Assembly (NCBI GenBank): GCA_035342635.1 | Contig: DAOQXO010000061.1 | Span: 1-15,185 of the forward strand | Reading direction: 5' to 3' | DNA: 15,185 bases | Source of the DNA: CADEFQ01 sp035342635 | GTDB lineage: Bacteria > Pseudomonadota > Gammaproteobacteria > Steroidobacterales > Steroidobacteraceae | In this document: piece by piece, positions 1 to 5,996 of the stretch | Layout of the letters: each line of letters begins with the position of its first letter | How positions within the stretch are numbered: position 1 is the stretch's first letter | Program-made: the position numbers and the translations under genes | Notes under the pieces: model-generated | Told to the model about the DNA's origin: nothing | What the model saw: only the letters and a program-made list of their open reading frames with translations | Databases searched by the model: none

Positions 1-51
1 CAAACTACCTCACCTCACTCCACTCGTCAGTAGGTTCTGCCGCCCAGACTC

Positions 52-435
52 CTAGAGCGCCGCGCGCAACGCCCCGATGAGCGCGCCGCCGGTGAGCGCG
101 ATCATCGGCAGGATCGAGGCCATGTAGCCCCAGTGGCGCTTCCGTGCCGCGCGCGTGTAGCCGACGAAATAGCCCACGCGGCCGAGCACGAACACGAAGC
201 CGAGTGCCGCCGACCAGAGCGGGTCGATATACAGCGCGAAAATCAGCATCGAGGGAATCAGCACGATCAGCGATTCGAGCGTGTTGGCCTGCACGCGGTA
301 GCAGCGCTCGAACGCTTCGTGGCCGGTGGTGGCGGGCGCCGGCACCTTGTAGCGCCCACGCGCGCGCGCGACCGCCGCGCCGAAGTACAGATACTCGATC
401 AGTGCGAGCGCGATCACTGCGTGTACCCATGCCAT
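52..435 (-). CDS. MAPEG family membrane protein
   Basis: A 127-residue, strongly hydrophobic protein that fits the MAPEG superfamily (membrane-associated proteins in eicosanoid and glutathione metabolism), whose members are small four-helix inner-membrane proteins. The family-like signature is seen at residues 43-54 (E43-R44, R47, N51-T52 and E54), just after the first helix and the charged loop around residues 24-40. Three further hydrophobic stretches follow, and length is normal for the family. The start at 435 is chosen because the first helix begins right after it and a GGAG lies 10 bases upstream (446-449). The longer open frame has no sensible N-terminus. It is divergent from the SRPBCC gene across 60 bases. 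Bacterial members are mostly uncharacterised, so glutathione-dependent activity is possible but not shown. The 51 bases downstream to the window edge contain nothing I can identify. Confidence 0.85.
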   Translation of the reverse strand: MAWVHAVIALALIEYLYFGAAVARARGRYKVPAPATTGHEAFERCYRVQANTLESLIVLIPSMLIFALYIDPLWSAALGFVFVLGRVGYFVGYTRAARKRHWGYMASILPMIALTGGALIGALRAAL

Positions 436-495
436 GGGAGCGATTCTCCGCGATCCATGCGCCCAGCCGCAACCGGCGGTGGCAGAATAGCGCCC
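436..495. promoter_or_regulatory. Divergent intergenic region between MAPEG and SRPBCC genes
   Basis: These 60 bases must hold the start signals for both divergent genes unless promoters lie inside coding sequence. On the plus strand a weak -10-like CAGAAT (483-488, four of six to consensus) sits 7 bases before the SRPBCC ATG, with no recognisable -35. On the minus strand GGAG (446-449) is the likely ribosome binding site of the MAPEG gene. It could pair with CTCC (437-440 complement) across a 5-base loop, which is a marginal 4-bp hairpin. Confidence 0.3.
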
Positions 496-942
496 ATGGC
501 AGGCAAGCTGCGCGGCTACGCACACCGCATCGACATCAACGCCGACACGTCCCGGGTATGGCGGGCGCTCACCGAGCCGGCGGCGCTCGCGCGCTGGTGC
601 GCGCCCGGCGCGACCATCAAGGGGCGCCCGGGCGGCAGCTTCCGGGCAAGCGTCGATCGCATCGGCGTGATCGATGCGCATATCGACGTGTTCGATGCCG
701 GGCGCCGCCTGCGCCTGATCCACATGGAACAGGACGACCTGCCGGCGCAGGGCGTCACGCTGATCGACGACTTCCTGCTCGAGGCCGACGGCGCCACGAC
801 GATCGTCCGGCTGCTCGGCTCGGGCTATCCGGACGACAAGATCTGGGACCCCTACTTCCTGCGCCTGCGCACGAGCTGGGAGCGCGCGCTGGCGCGGCTC
901 AAGGTGTATCTCGACAAGAACCTCGACAAGGAGGCGAAATGA
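496..942 (+). CDS. SRPBCC / AHSA1-like domain protein
   Basis: A 148-residue soluble protein that looks like a START/SRPBCC-fold protein of the AHSA1 (activator of Hsp90 ATPase homologue 1-like) group. Evidence is the N-terminal strand-and-helix pattern with the typical 'INADTSRVWRALTEP..LARW' stretch (about residues 14-35), then alternating strands and a long C-terminal helix rich in Arg and Lys. Such proteins have a hydrophobic ligand cavity, but the ligand cannot be deduced here. There is no signal peptide, so it is probably cytoplasmic. The start at 496 precedes the first strand and gives the usual length. An in-frame ATG at 457 would add 13 residues without a better ribosome binding site. 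It overlaps the next gene by four bases (ATGA, 939-942), so the two are probably translated together. Confidence 0.85.
   Translation: MAGKLRGYAHRIDINADTSRVWRALTEPAALARWCAPGATIKGRPGGSFRASVDRIGVIDAHIDVFDAGRRLRLIHMEQDDLPAQGVTLIDDFLLEADGATTIVRLLGSGYPDDKIWDPYFLRLRTSWERALARLKVYLDKNLDKEAK
928..934 (+). promoter_or_regulatory. Strong Shine-Dalgarno site for the holin-family gene
   Basis: AAGGAGG lies four bases before the ATG at 939, inside the last codons of the SRPBCC gene. It is one of only two near-perfect Shine-Dalgarno sequences in the window and supports the ATGA-overlap start. Confidence 0.75.
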
Positions 943-1307
943 CAGGTTTCATCCTGCGGGCCGTGATCGCGGCCTTTGGACTGTGGCTGGCCTCGGCCTG
1001 GGTCGACGGCTTCTCCATCACGACCACGCCGACGCTGCTGATCGCCGCCGCACTGCTCGGCGTCGTGAACGCGACCATCCGCCCCATTGCGATCGTCCTC
1101 ACCTTCCCGATCACCATCGTGACGCTCGGCATATTTCTGCTGGTGATCAATGCGGGGATGCTGGGCCTCGTGGCCTGGGCGCTGCCGGACTTCTCGATCG
1201 CCGGTTTCTGGTCTGCGCTGCTGGGCGCGATCATCGTCAGCATCGTGTCGTGGATCGGCACGTGGTTCGTCGGCTCGAGCCTCAAGGTCGACGCGATCCG
1301 CCGCTGA
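939..1307 (+). CDS. Four-helix membrane protein, phage holin 4_2 (PF04020-like) family
   Basis: A 122-residue membrane protein with four predicted hydrophobic helices (about residues 4-22, 32-52, 56-80 and 86-112). The central 'NATIRPI..LTFPITIVTLGIFLLVINA' region (about residues 45-71) is characteristic of the family named 'mycobacterial 4 TMS phage holin'. Despite that name, chromosomal members are widespread in bacteria outside any prophage, and no phage gene is visible here, so lysis is not a supported role. The start overlaps the SRPBCC stop by four bases and has a strong AAGGAGG site. It ends two bases from the convergent EamA gene, with no room for a separate terminator. Function is unknown. 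Confidence 0.85.
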   Translation: MTGFILRAVIAAFGLWLASAWVDGFSITTTPTLLIAAALLGVVNATIRPIAIVLTFPITIVTLGIFLLVINAGMLGLVAWALPDFSIAGFWSALLGAIIVSIVSWIGTWFVGSSLKVDAIRR

Positions 1308-1309
1308 CG

Positions 1310-2224
1310 TCAGCCGGGTGATTCGGGCGTCGCGACTTCCTCGGGCCAGTTGACCAGTACCACTCCGGCCAGGATCACCGCCATGCCCGCAAGCTCGATG
1401 CCGGTGAGGTGCTCGCCCAGCACCCACCAGCCGAGCAGCGTCGCGAGCGCAGGATTCACGTAGCCGTAGGTCGCCACCCGCGCCGGCGACGTGTGTTGCG
1501 CGAGCCAGGCGTAGGCCGTGTAGGCGAGGCAGGAGCTGAACACCGTCAGGTAGAACATGGCCATCAGGCCGATCGGCGACCAGGTCCATTCGCGATGCTC
1601 GCCGAGTCCCAGCCCGATCGCGGTGAGGATCACGCCGCCGACGAACATCTGCAGGCCGGTGAACGCGAGGATGTCGAGCGACTTGCGCGCATTGCGGAAG
1701 TAGATCGTGCCCGCCGCCCAGCCGACGCAGCCCGTCAGGATTGCGAGTTGCGGCAGCACGTTCGTGGTGACGAAGCCCTCGCGCGGCCAGACGATCGCCA
1801 GCGTGCCGGCGAAGCCGAGCCCGAGGCCGATCGCCGTGCGCGCATCGATCGGGTGTCCGCGTGCGCCATAGAGTCCGAAGATCGCGATCCAGAACGAAGA
1901 GGTGACATTGAGCAACGCAGTCTGGTTCGAGGGCACCCATTGCATCGCCCAGACGTTGGCGCCGTTCGACACGGCGACGGAGAGCAGCGCCATGACGAGC
2001 AGCTGGCGCGCGTCGGTGGCGTCGAGCCTGATGCGCTCACCGCGCGCGTGGGCGATCGCGGTGAGCGCGACGCCGGCAATGACGAAGCGAATGCCGGCGA
2101 ACAGGAACGGCGGCAGGCGATGCACGCCGAGCGAGGTGAACAGATAGCTCGATCCCCACACGATGTACACGATCGCGAAGGACACGATCATGCGAGTGCG
2201 GAAAGCAGCGGCGGCGGCGGGCAT
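1310..2224 (-). CDS. EamA/DMT-superfamily transporter
   Basis: A 304-residue integral membrane protein with about ten hydrophobic segments arranged as two EamA repeats. The first begins around residue 12 ('FAIVYIVWGSSYLF') and the second after about residue 155, each with the Pro and Gly pattern of the drug/metabolite transporter superfamily. The closing 'GYVNPALATLLGWWVLGEHLT' stretch near residues 255-280 is typical of the group, sometimes annotated YedA or RhaT-like. Members export or import small metabolites, but the substrate cannot be predicted. It lies 24 bases downstream of the GFA-family gene on the same strand and is probably the last gene of the ogt-GFA-EamA unit. A weak AGGA about 11 bases before the ATG is the only start signal. 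An internal Met12 is an alternative start. Confidence 0.9.
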   Translation of the reverse strand: MPAAAAAFRTRMIVSFAIVYIVWGSSYLFTSLGVHRLPPFLFAGIRFVIAGVALTAIAHARGERIRLDATDARQLLVMALLSVAVSNGANVWAMQWVPSNQTALLNVTSSFWIAIFGLYGARGHPIDARTAIGLGLGFAGTLAIVWPREGFVTTNVLPQLAILTGCVGWAAGTIYFRNARKSLDILAFTGLQMFVGGVILTAIGLGLGEHREWTWSPIGLMAMFYLTVFSSCLAYTAYAWLAQHTSPARVATYGYVNPALATLLGWWVLGEHLTGIELAGMAVILAGVVLVNWPEEVATPESPG

Positions 2225-2248
2225 GGGCGCGGCGATCCTGCCGGAGTG

Positions 2249-2743
2249 TCAGGCGCTGTGCCGCGCTCTCGCGGCCTTGAAGCGCGCGAGACTCGCGGCC
2301 GGCCACGTCTGCCTCGGATCGTAGAATTCCGTCACCGCGAGCGCGCCCTCGGGGATCACCACCCAGGGCTGCTTCGTCGAGGTGTAGATGTGGATGTCGG
2401 GCGGCACGCGGTCCGGCTCGTCGAGCGTACCGACGCGCACAAAGCTGATCGCGGGACCCGCGCCCGCATAGTGGCTCCAGAGCGCGACCTGGCAGGCGGG
2501 ACAGCGTGCGATGCGCTGTCCCTTGCCGCTGAGCGAGGGCGTCTCGACCAGCAGCGGCGTGCCGGCGAGCAGCGTGACGCGATCGGCCTCGACCATCGCG
2601 TTCAGCGCAAAGGCGGAACCCGTCTCACGCTGGCACCAGCGGCAGTGGCAGCAGTGTACGAACAGCGGCGCCACCTCGATCCGGTAACGGATCGCGCGAC
2701 AGCCGCAGCCGCCCTCGAGAGGTGTCCATGCAGCGTCGGTCAT
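2249..2743 (-). CDS. GFA family (CENP-V/GFA domain) zinc protein
   Basis: A 164-residue protein of the GFA family, named after the glutathione-dependent formaldehyde-activating enzyme Gfa of Paracoccus. The zinc-ligand cysteines are visible: C13 and C15 in the first cluster, C31/C32, C34 and C37 in the 'HCCHCRWCQR..GSAF' segment, and C81 and C84 in the 'CPAC' pair. The family binds two zinc ions. Most members have no proven substrate, so formaldehyde or glutathione chemistry is a family-level suggestion only. The start at 2743 overlaps the ogt stop (ATGA, 2740-2743). No Shine-Dalgarno is seen upstream, which suggests translation by re-initiation after ogt. The longer open frame reaching back to 2875 lies wholly inside ogt and is not needed. 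Confidence 0.87.
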   Translation of the reverse strand: MTDAAWTPLEGGCGCRAIRYRIEVAPLFVHCCHCRWCQRETGSAFALNAMVEADRVTLLAGTPLLVETPSLSGKGQRIARCPACQVALWSHYAGAGPAISFVRVGTLDEPDRVPPDIHIYTSTKQPWVVIPEGALAVTEFYDPRQTWPAASLARFKAARARHSA

Positions 2744-3282
2744 GACTGTGCGAACAGCGGCAGGCCTGCCGCGGCAAGTGCGCCTTCGATCTCGAGCAGG
2801 CGGCGTTTGGTATCGACGCCGCCATGGGCCGAGAAACCGCCCGTGCGCTGGCCGGCCGCAAGCACGCGATGACACGGAATGATGATCGGAACCGGGTTCG
2901 CGCCGAGCGACTGGCCGACGGCGCGCGCGGCGCCGGGTTCGCCGAGTTGCGCGGCGATCTCGCCGTAACTTGCGGTCGTGCCCGCCGGAATGGCGCGCGC
3001 CGCCTCATAGACGCGGCGGTCGAACTCCGGGCGTCCCGAGAGGTCGAGGCGCGTCGCCCTGAAATCGGCCGGCGTGCCGGCCAGCAGCGCGACCATGGCA
3101 TCGATCGCCTGCTGAACCTCCGCCGGTGGCGTCAGCTCGACGGCGCGCGGGAAGCGCTTGCCCAGCCGCGTGCGCGTCGCCGCCTCGTCGGCTTCCGGCA
3201 GCTGTACGCCGCAGATGCCGCGGTCGGTCCACGCGACACCGCAGGCCCCGAGGGAGGTCCCGAAAAACGCCATGCCATCCAT
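2740..3282 (-). CDS. ogt: Methylated-DNA--protein-cysteine methyltransferase
   Basis: A 180-residue suicide DNA repair protein that transfers the alkyl group from O6-alkylguanine (and O4-alkylthymine) to its own cysteine. The active-site motif PCHRV is present, with nucleophile C137 followed by H138 and R139. Upstream lies the helix-turn-helix recognition region ('IPAGTTASYGEIAAQLG..GAARAVGQSLGANP', about residues 98-132). The C-terminal 'GGFSAHGGVDTKRRLLEIEG' closes the domain, a slight variant of the common G-G-(W/Y/F)-x-x-G-x-x-x-K pattern. The size fits Ogt or single-domain Ada-C proteins; there is no Ada N-terminal domain. A TACAAT box only eight bases before the ATG suggests a leaderless transcript. 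Met4 is an alternative start. It overlaps the downstream GFA-family gene by four bases. Confidence 0.95.
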   Translation of the reverse strand: MDGMAFFGTSLGACGVAWTDRGICGVQLPEADEAATRTRLGKRFPRAVELTPPAEVQQAIDAMVALLAGTPADFRATRLDLSGRPEFDRRVYEAARAIPAGTTASYGEIAAQLGEPGAARAVGQSLGANPVPIIIPCHRVLAAGQRTGGFSAHGGVDTKRRLLEIEGALAAAGLPLFAQS

Positions 3283-3286
3283 GCGG

Positions 3287-3299
3287 CCGTATTGTACGG
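3287..3299 (-). promoter_or_regulatory. Putative -10 box within a dyad directly upstream of ogt
   Basis: Reading the minus strand, TACAAT (3291-3296, five of six to the sigma-70 -10 consensus) lies eight bases before the ogt ATG. It sits inside the perfect dyad CCGTA-TTG-TACGG (plus-strand reading, 3287-3299). No good -35 hexamer is found 16-18 bases further up. Transcription from here would begin at or within a few bases of the ATG, giving a leaderless mRNA. That would agree with the lack of a Shine-Dalgarno. Confidence 0.35.
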
Positions 3300-3313
3300 C
3301 GGCCGGTGGCCGC
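3299..3313. repeat. Perfect 6-bp inverted repeat upstream of ogt
   Basis: GCGGCC-GGT-GGCCGC is a perfect inverted repeat that abuts the -10-like dyad. It could be an operator or a weak hairpin after the thioesterase gene. No T-run follows on either strand, so it is not called a terminator. Confidence 0.4.
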
Positions 3314-3321
3314 GCGCGTTG

Positions 3322-3375
3322 CCCGGCGGTGGTGGCGCGGTTCCCGGCGGTACTGGCGCGGTACCCGGCGGTGCT
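3322..3375. repeat. 21-bp tandem repeat, about 2.6 copies
   Basis: Units begin with CCCGGCGGT and run 3322-3342, 3343-3363 and 3364-3375 (partial). The first two units differ at three positions: two in the middle (GG versus AC) and the last base (T versus A). The array fills most of the 92-base gap between the thioesterase stop and ogt, and the last partial unit ends on the first base of the thioesterase stop codon. It may be a recent slippage duplication or spaced binding sites; nothing in the sequence decides. Confidence 0.7.
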
Positions 3376-3839
3376 CAGGTCAGGGCGACGAACTCACCCT
3401 CGAAGCGCCCCGCGACGGCCCCGCCATACTCCAGTGACGCGAGCACCGCTATCCGCGCCTTGCCCCGGCGCCGCAGCAGCCTGACGAAGGGATCCCAGGA
3501 CTCCGCAGTCGCCAGGGTGGCGCGTGCGGTGAAAGTGCCGTCGATCGGCTGCAGGTATTCCATTACGTTGCGCTGGATCACCAGCCGGCTCTCGATCGAC
3601 TCGTCGTGCAGCCGTACGTGCAGCAGCGACCACGCCGACAGGATCGCGAGCGCCGAGACACTGCCGCCAAAGGCGGTGCCACGGTGATTGACGTTCGGCG
3701 CGAGCGGCGCGGACAGCAGGACCGAGCCGGCGCCGGCGTCGAGCACGTCGAGGTCCATCGCCGCCGCGAGCGGGATACGCCGGCGCAGGTAATCGCGCAG
3801 TGCGCGAGCCTCGACGGCGGCCGCTCTCTCTTCGCTCAT
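3375..3839 (-). CDS. YiiD C-terminal-type thioesterase (hot-dog fold)
   Basis: A 154-residue protein resembling the 'putative thioesterase YiiD_Cterm' family (PF09500/TIGR02447). The key stretch is 'APLAPNVNHRGTAFGGSVSALAILSAW' (about residues 42-68), which carries the family's N-x-N and T-A-F-G-G-S pattern around the central helix of a hot-dog fold. Residues 88-98 then show a V-x-Y-L-x-P-like edge. Members are thought to hydrolyse acyl-thioesters; no substrate can be named. Unlike E. coli YiiD there is no N-terminal acetyltransferase domain. The start overlaps the OPT transporter stop (ATGA, 3836-3839) without a clear Shine-Dalgarno, implying translational coupling. A much longer open frame in this phase lies antisense to nothing but within OPT and is a shadow. 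Confidence 0.85.
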   Translation of the reverse strand: MSEERAAAVEARALRDYLRRRIPLAAAMDLDVLDAGAGSVLLSAPLAPNVNHRGTAFGGSVSALAILSAWSLLHVRLHDESIESRLVIQRNVMEYLQPIDGTFTARATLATAESWDPFVRLLRRRGKARIAVLASLEYGGAVAGRFEGEFVALT

Positions 3840-5773
3840 TGCCCGCGCGCCGCGCCCCCATCGTCCCGCGAGGCGACGCGGTAGAGCCACCAGCCGAGCG
3901 CCGCGATCATCAGGATGCCGAGCCAGGCGCCGAAGTGCAGCGACTCCGGCAGCGCGAGCACATCGCGGTTGGCCGTCATCACGATCGGGATCGCGATCAC
4001 GATACCCATCAGCGCCTCGCCGGTGATCATGCCGGCGCCGAACAGCACGCCGTTGTCGGTCGCGCGTTCCGCCTCGCTCTCTCCGTTCCTGCCGCCGCGC
4101 GCGCGTTTGACGAAATGCGCGAGCAGGCCGCCGAGGAAGATCGGCGTGGTGTACTCGAGCGGCAGGTAGATGCCGACCGCCACGGCGAGCACCGGCGCGC
4201 GGAAGTGCGAGCCACGCGCCTGCAGCACGAGGTCGAGGATGATGATGCCGATGCCGATCGCGATGCCGATCGCGACCATGTCCCATGGCAGCTGCCCGCC
4301 GAACATGCCCGTGGCCACCGCCGCCATCAGCGTGGCCTGCGGCGCGAGCAACGGATTCGGGTGCTCCACCGAAGCCGTGCCGATGCCGTACGCGGTGTTC
4401 AGCAGGTCCAGCACCGGCGCCATGACGAGCGCGCAGGACACCGCGCCGATCGCCAGCATCACCTGCTGGCGCCACGGCGTGGCGCCGACCAGCTGGCCGC
4501 ACTTGAGGTCCTGCAGATTGTCGCCGCCGACCGCGGCCGCGCAGCACACGACTGCGCCGATCATGATCGCCGCGACCGGACCGAGCGGTGCGGTGCGGCC
4601 CATCAGTAACCACAGCACGAACGAAGCGAACAGGATCGTGCAGATCGTGATGCCCGAGACCGGATTGTTCGACGAACCGATCAGGCCGGCCATGTAGGCC
4701 GACACCGAACAGAAGACGAAGCCGGCGACGATCATGATGATCGTCATCGGAACGCTGACGCCCCAGCTGCCGGCGATCGCCTGGTAGAGCAGCGCGAGCG
4801 GAATCGTGAACAGCACGATGCCGATCAACACGAGGTTCATCGGCAGGTCGCGCTCGGTGTCGGCGATCATCGCGCCGGCCCCCGCGCGGGCGGCCGCGAG
4901 CCCGCTCTTCACGCCCGAGAGCAGCGAACTGCGCAGACTGATCACGGCCCAGATGCCTCCGATCAGCATCGCACCGACGCCCATGTAGCGGATCTTCGCC
5001 GCCCAGATCGCATAGGCCGCGTCGCCGGCGGAGAGCCCCTGCAGCGCGGCCGCCATCGCCGGATCGCTGGGGGCGAACTGCGAGGCATACAGCGGAATCG
5101 CGATGTTCCACGAAATGATGCCGCCGCCGACGATCAGGATGCCGACATTGAGGCCGACGATGTAACCGACGCCGAGCAGCGCCGGCGAGAGGTTCGCGGC
5201 GATATAAGCCAACCCCTTGCCGACGAAGCCCGCGGCGGCGGCAGTATCGGGGATCAGTCGCAGGCCGCTGCCGGCGAGCAGCTTGACCAGGCCACCGCCG
5301 ACCGCCGCACCGATCAGGATCTTGAGGCCCTGCGACGGATTCGCGCCGGCCTTGAGCACCTCGGCGGCCGCGACGCCCTCGGGAAACTTAAGCTTCTGCT
5401 CGATGATCAGCGAGCGGCGCAGCGGCACCGAAAACAGCACACCGAGGATGCCGCCGAGGCCGGCGATCGCGAGCACCCAGGAATACTTGAAGTCGGTCCA
5501 GTACTCGAGGATCACGAGCGCCGGGATCGTGAAGATCACGCCCGCCGCGATCGAAGCGGCTGCCGAAGCGCCGGTCGCGACGATGTTGTTCTCGAGGATC
5601 GTGCCGCCGCCGAGCATGCGCAGCATGCCCATCGAGATGACGGCCGCCGGAATCGCCGACGCGATCGTGAGTCCTGCGAACAGGCCGAGATAGGTGTTGG
5701 CTGCCGCGAGGATCATCGCGAGCACGATCGACAGTGTGATCGCGCGCAGCGAAAGCTGGGCGGTAGCGGTCAT
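3836..5773 (-). CDS. OPT family oligopeptide transporter
   Basis: A 645-residue polytopic membrane protein of the OPT family, which carries oligopeptides, or metal chelates in some members, with proton coupling. The N-terminal helix pair ('ANTYLGLFAGLTIASAIPAAV', about residues 25-45), the 'GSSNNPVSGITI' motif in the middle, and 'DLKCGQLVGATPWRQQ' further on match the bacterial branch of the family (TIGR00733-like). Length and about 14-16 hydrophobic segments fit. The ATG at 5773 follows a GGGGG stretch and begins directly before the first helix. The downstream thioesterase overlaps it by four bases. It is on the same strand as the POT transporter and M2 peptidase genes, separated from them by 223 bases. 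The substrate is inferred from family and neighbours, not seen. Confidence 0.93.
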   Translation of the reverse strand: MTATAQLSLRAITLSIVLAMILAAANTYLGLFAGLTIASAIPAAVISMGMLRMLGGGTILENNIVATGASAAASIAAGVIFTIPALVILEYWTDFKYSWVLAIAGLGGILGVLFSVPLRRSLIIEQKLKFPEGVAAAEVLKAGANPSQGLKILIGAAVGGGLVKLLAGSGLRLIPDTAAAAGFVGKGLAYIAANLSPALLGVGYIVGLNVGILIVGGGIISWNIAIPLYASQFAPSDPAMAAALQGLSAGDAAYAIWAAKIRYMGVGAMLIGGIWAVISLRSSLLSGVKSGLAAARAGAGAMIADTERDLPMNLVLIGIVLFTIPLALLYQAIAGSWGVSVPMTIIMIVAGFVFCSVSAYMAGLIGSSNNPVSGITICTILFASFVLWLLMGRTAPLGPVAAIMIGAVVCCAAAVGGDNLQDLKCGQLVGATPWRQQVMLAIGAVSCALVMAPVLDLLNTAYGIGTASVEHPNPLLAPQATLMAAVATGMFGGQLPWDMVAIGIAIGIGIIILDLVLQARGSHFRAPVLAVAVGIYLPLEYTTPIFLGGLLAHFVKRARGGRNGESEAERATDNGVLFGAGMITGEALMGIVIAIPIVMTANRDVLALPESLHFGAWLGILMIAALGWWLYRVASRDDGGAARGQ

Positions 5774-5850
5774 GGAGCCCCCGATTGTTGTTGAGTGCCT
5801 TGGTGCGGGAGCTTACGGCCAGAAACGTCGGATGGCTAACGCGGTGTGCG

Positions 5851-5866
5851 GCCTGGCTGCCCAGGC
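5851..5866. repeat. Small inverted repeat upstream of the OPT gene
   Basis: GCCTGG-CTGC-CCAGGC is a perfect 6-bp stem with a 4-base loop, about 80 bases upstream of the OPT start. It could be an operator or a hairpin in the leader. No T-run follows. Confidence 0.4.
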
Positions 5867-5932
5867 GGATGACATATGTTGCCTGGTGAAGGCCGCGCTG
5901 TACCTGGCCGACGTCATCTACACGGTCATGCT

Positions 5933-5968
5933 GTGGCGCGCCGCCGAAGAAGGTCAGCGGCGCGCCAC
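5933..5968 (-). terminator. Strong 12-bp hairpin after the M2 peptidase gene (terminator or operator)
   Basis: GTGGCGCGCCGC (5933-5944) and GCGGCGCGCCAC (5957-5968) are exact inverted repeats around a 12-base loop, starting 28 bases past the peptidase stop. The position suits a terminator for the POT-peptidase transcript. However, no T-run follows on the minus strand, so an intrinsic terminator is not proven. Each arm also contains the 8-base palindrome GGCGCGCC (5935-5942 and 5959-5966, 24 bases apart). A paired protein-binding site is therefore an alternative. Confidence 0.45.
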
Positions 5969-5996
5969 GAGCAAGCGAGCTGATGGCCGTGCGGGC

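Larger units (their letters stand above)
5774..5996. other. Longest intergenic stretch (223 bases)
   Basis: This lies between the M2 peptidase stop and the OPT start, both on the minus strand. It should contain the end of the peptidase transcript and the OPT promoter. Visible structure is the 12-bp inverted repeat at 5933-5968 and a smaller hairpin at 5851-5866. I could not find a convincing sigma-70 promoter: candidates such as TAAGCT match only three of six positions. A plus-strand open frame crosses it but is the shadow of the peptidase gene. Confidence 0.6.

Noticed and set aside
1..51. Pyrimidine-rich sequence at the left edge as a regulatory element
   Set aside because: It is short and at the window boundary, and nothing recognisable could be tied to it.
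440..449. Hairpin hiding the MAPEG ribosome site
   Set aside because: The stem is only four base pairs, too weak to claim regulation.
939..1307. Prophage lysis gene
   Set aside because: The protein belongs to a family named for holins, but no endolysin, capsid, integrase or attachment site is nearby.
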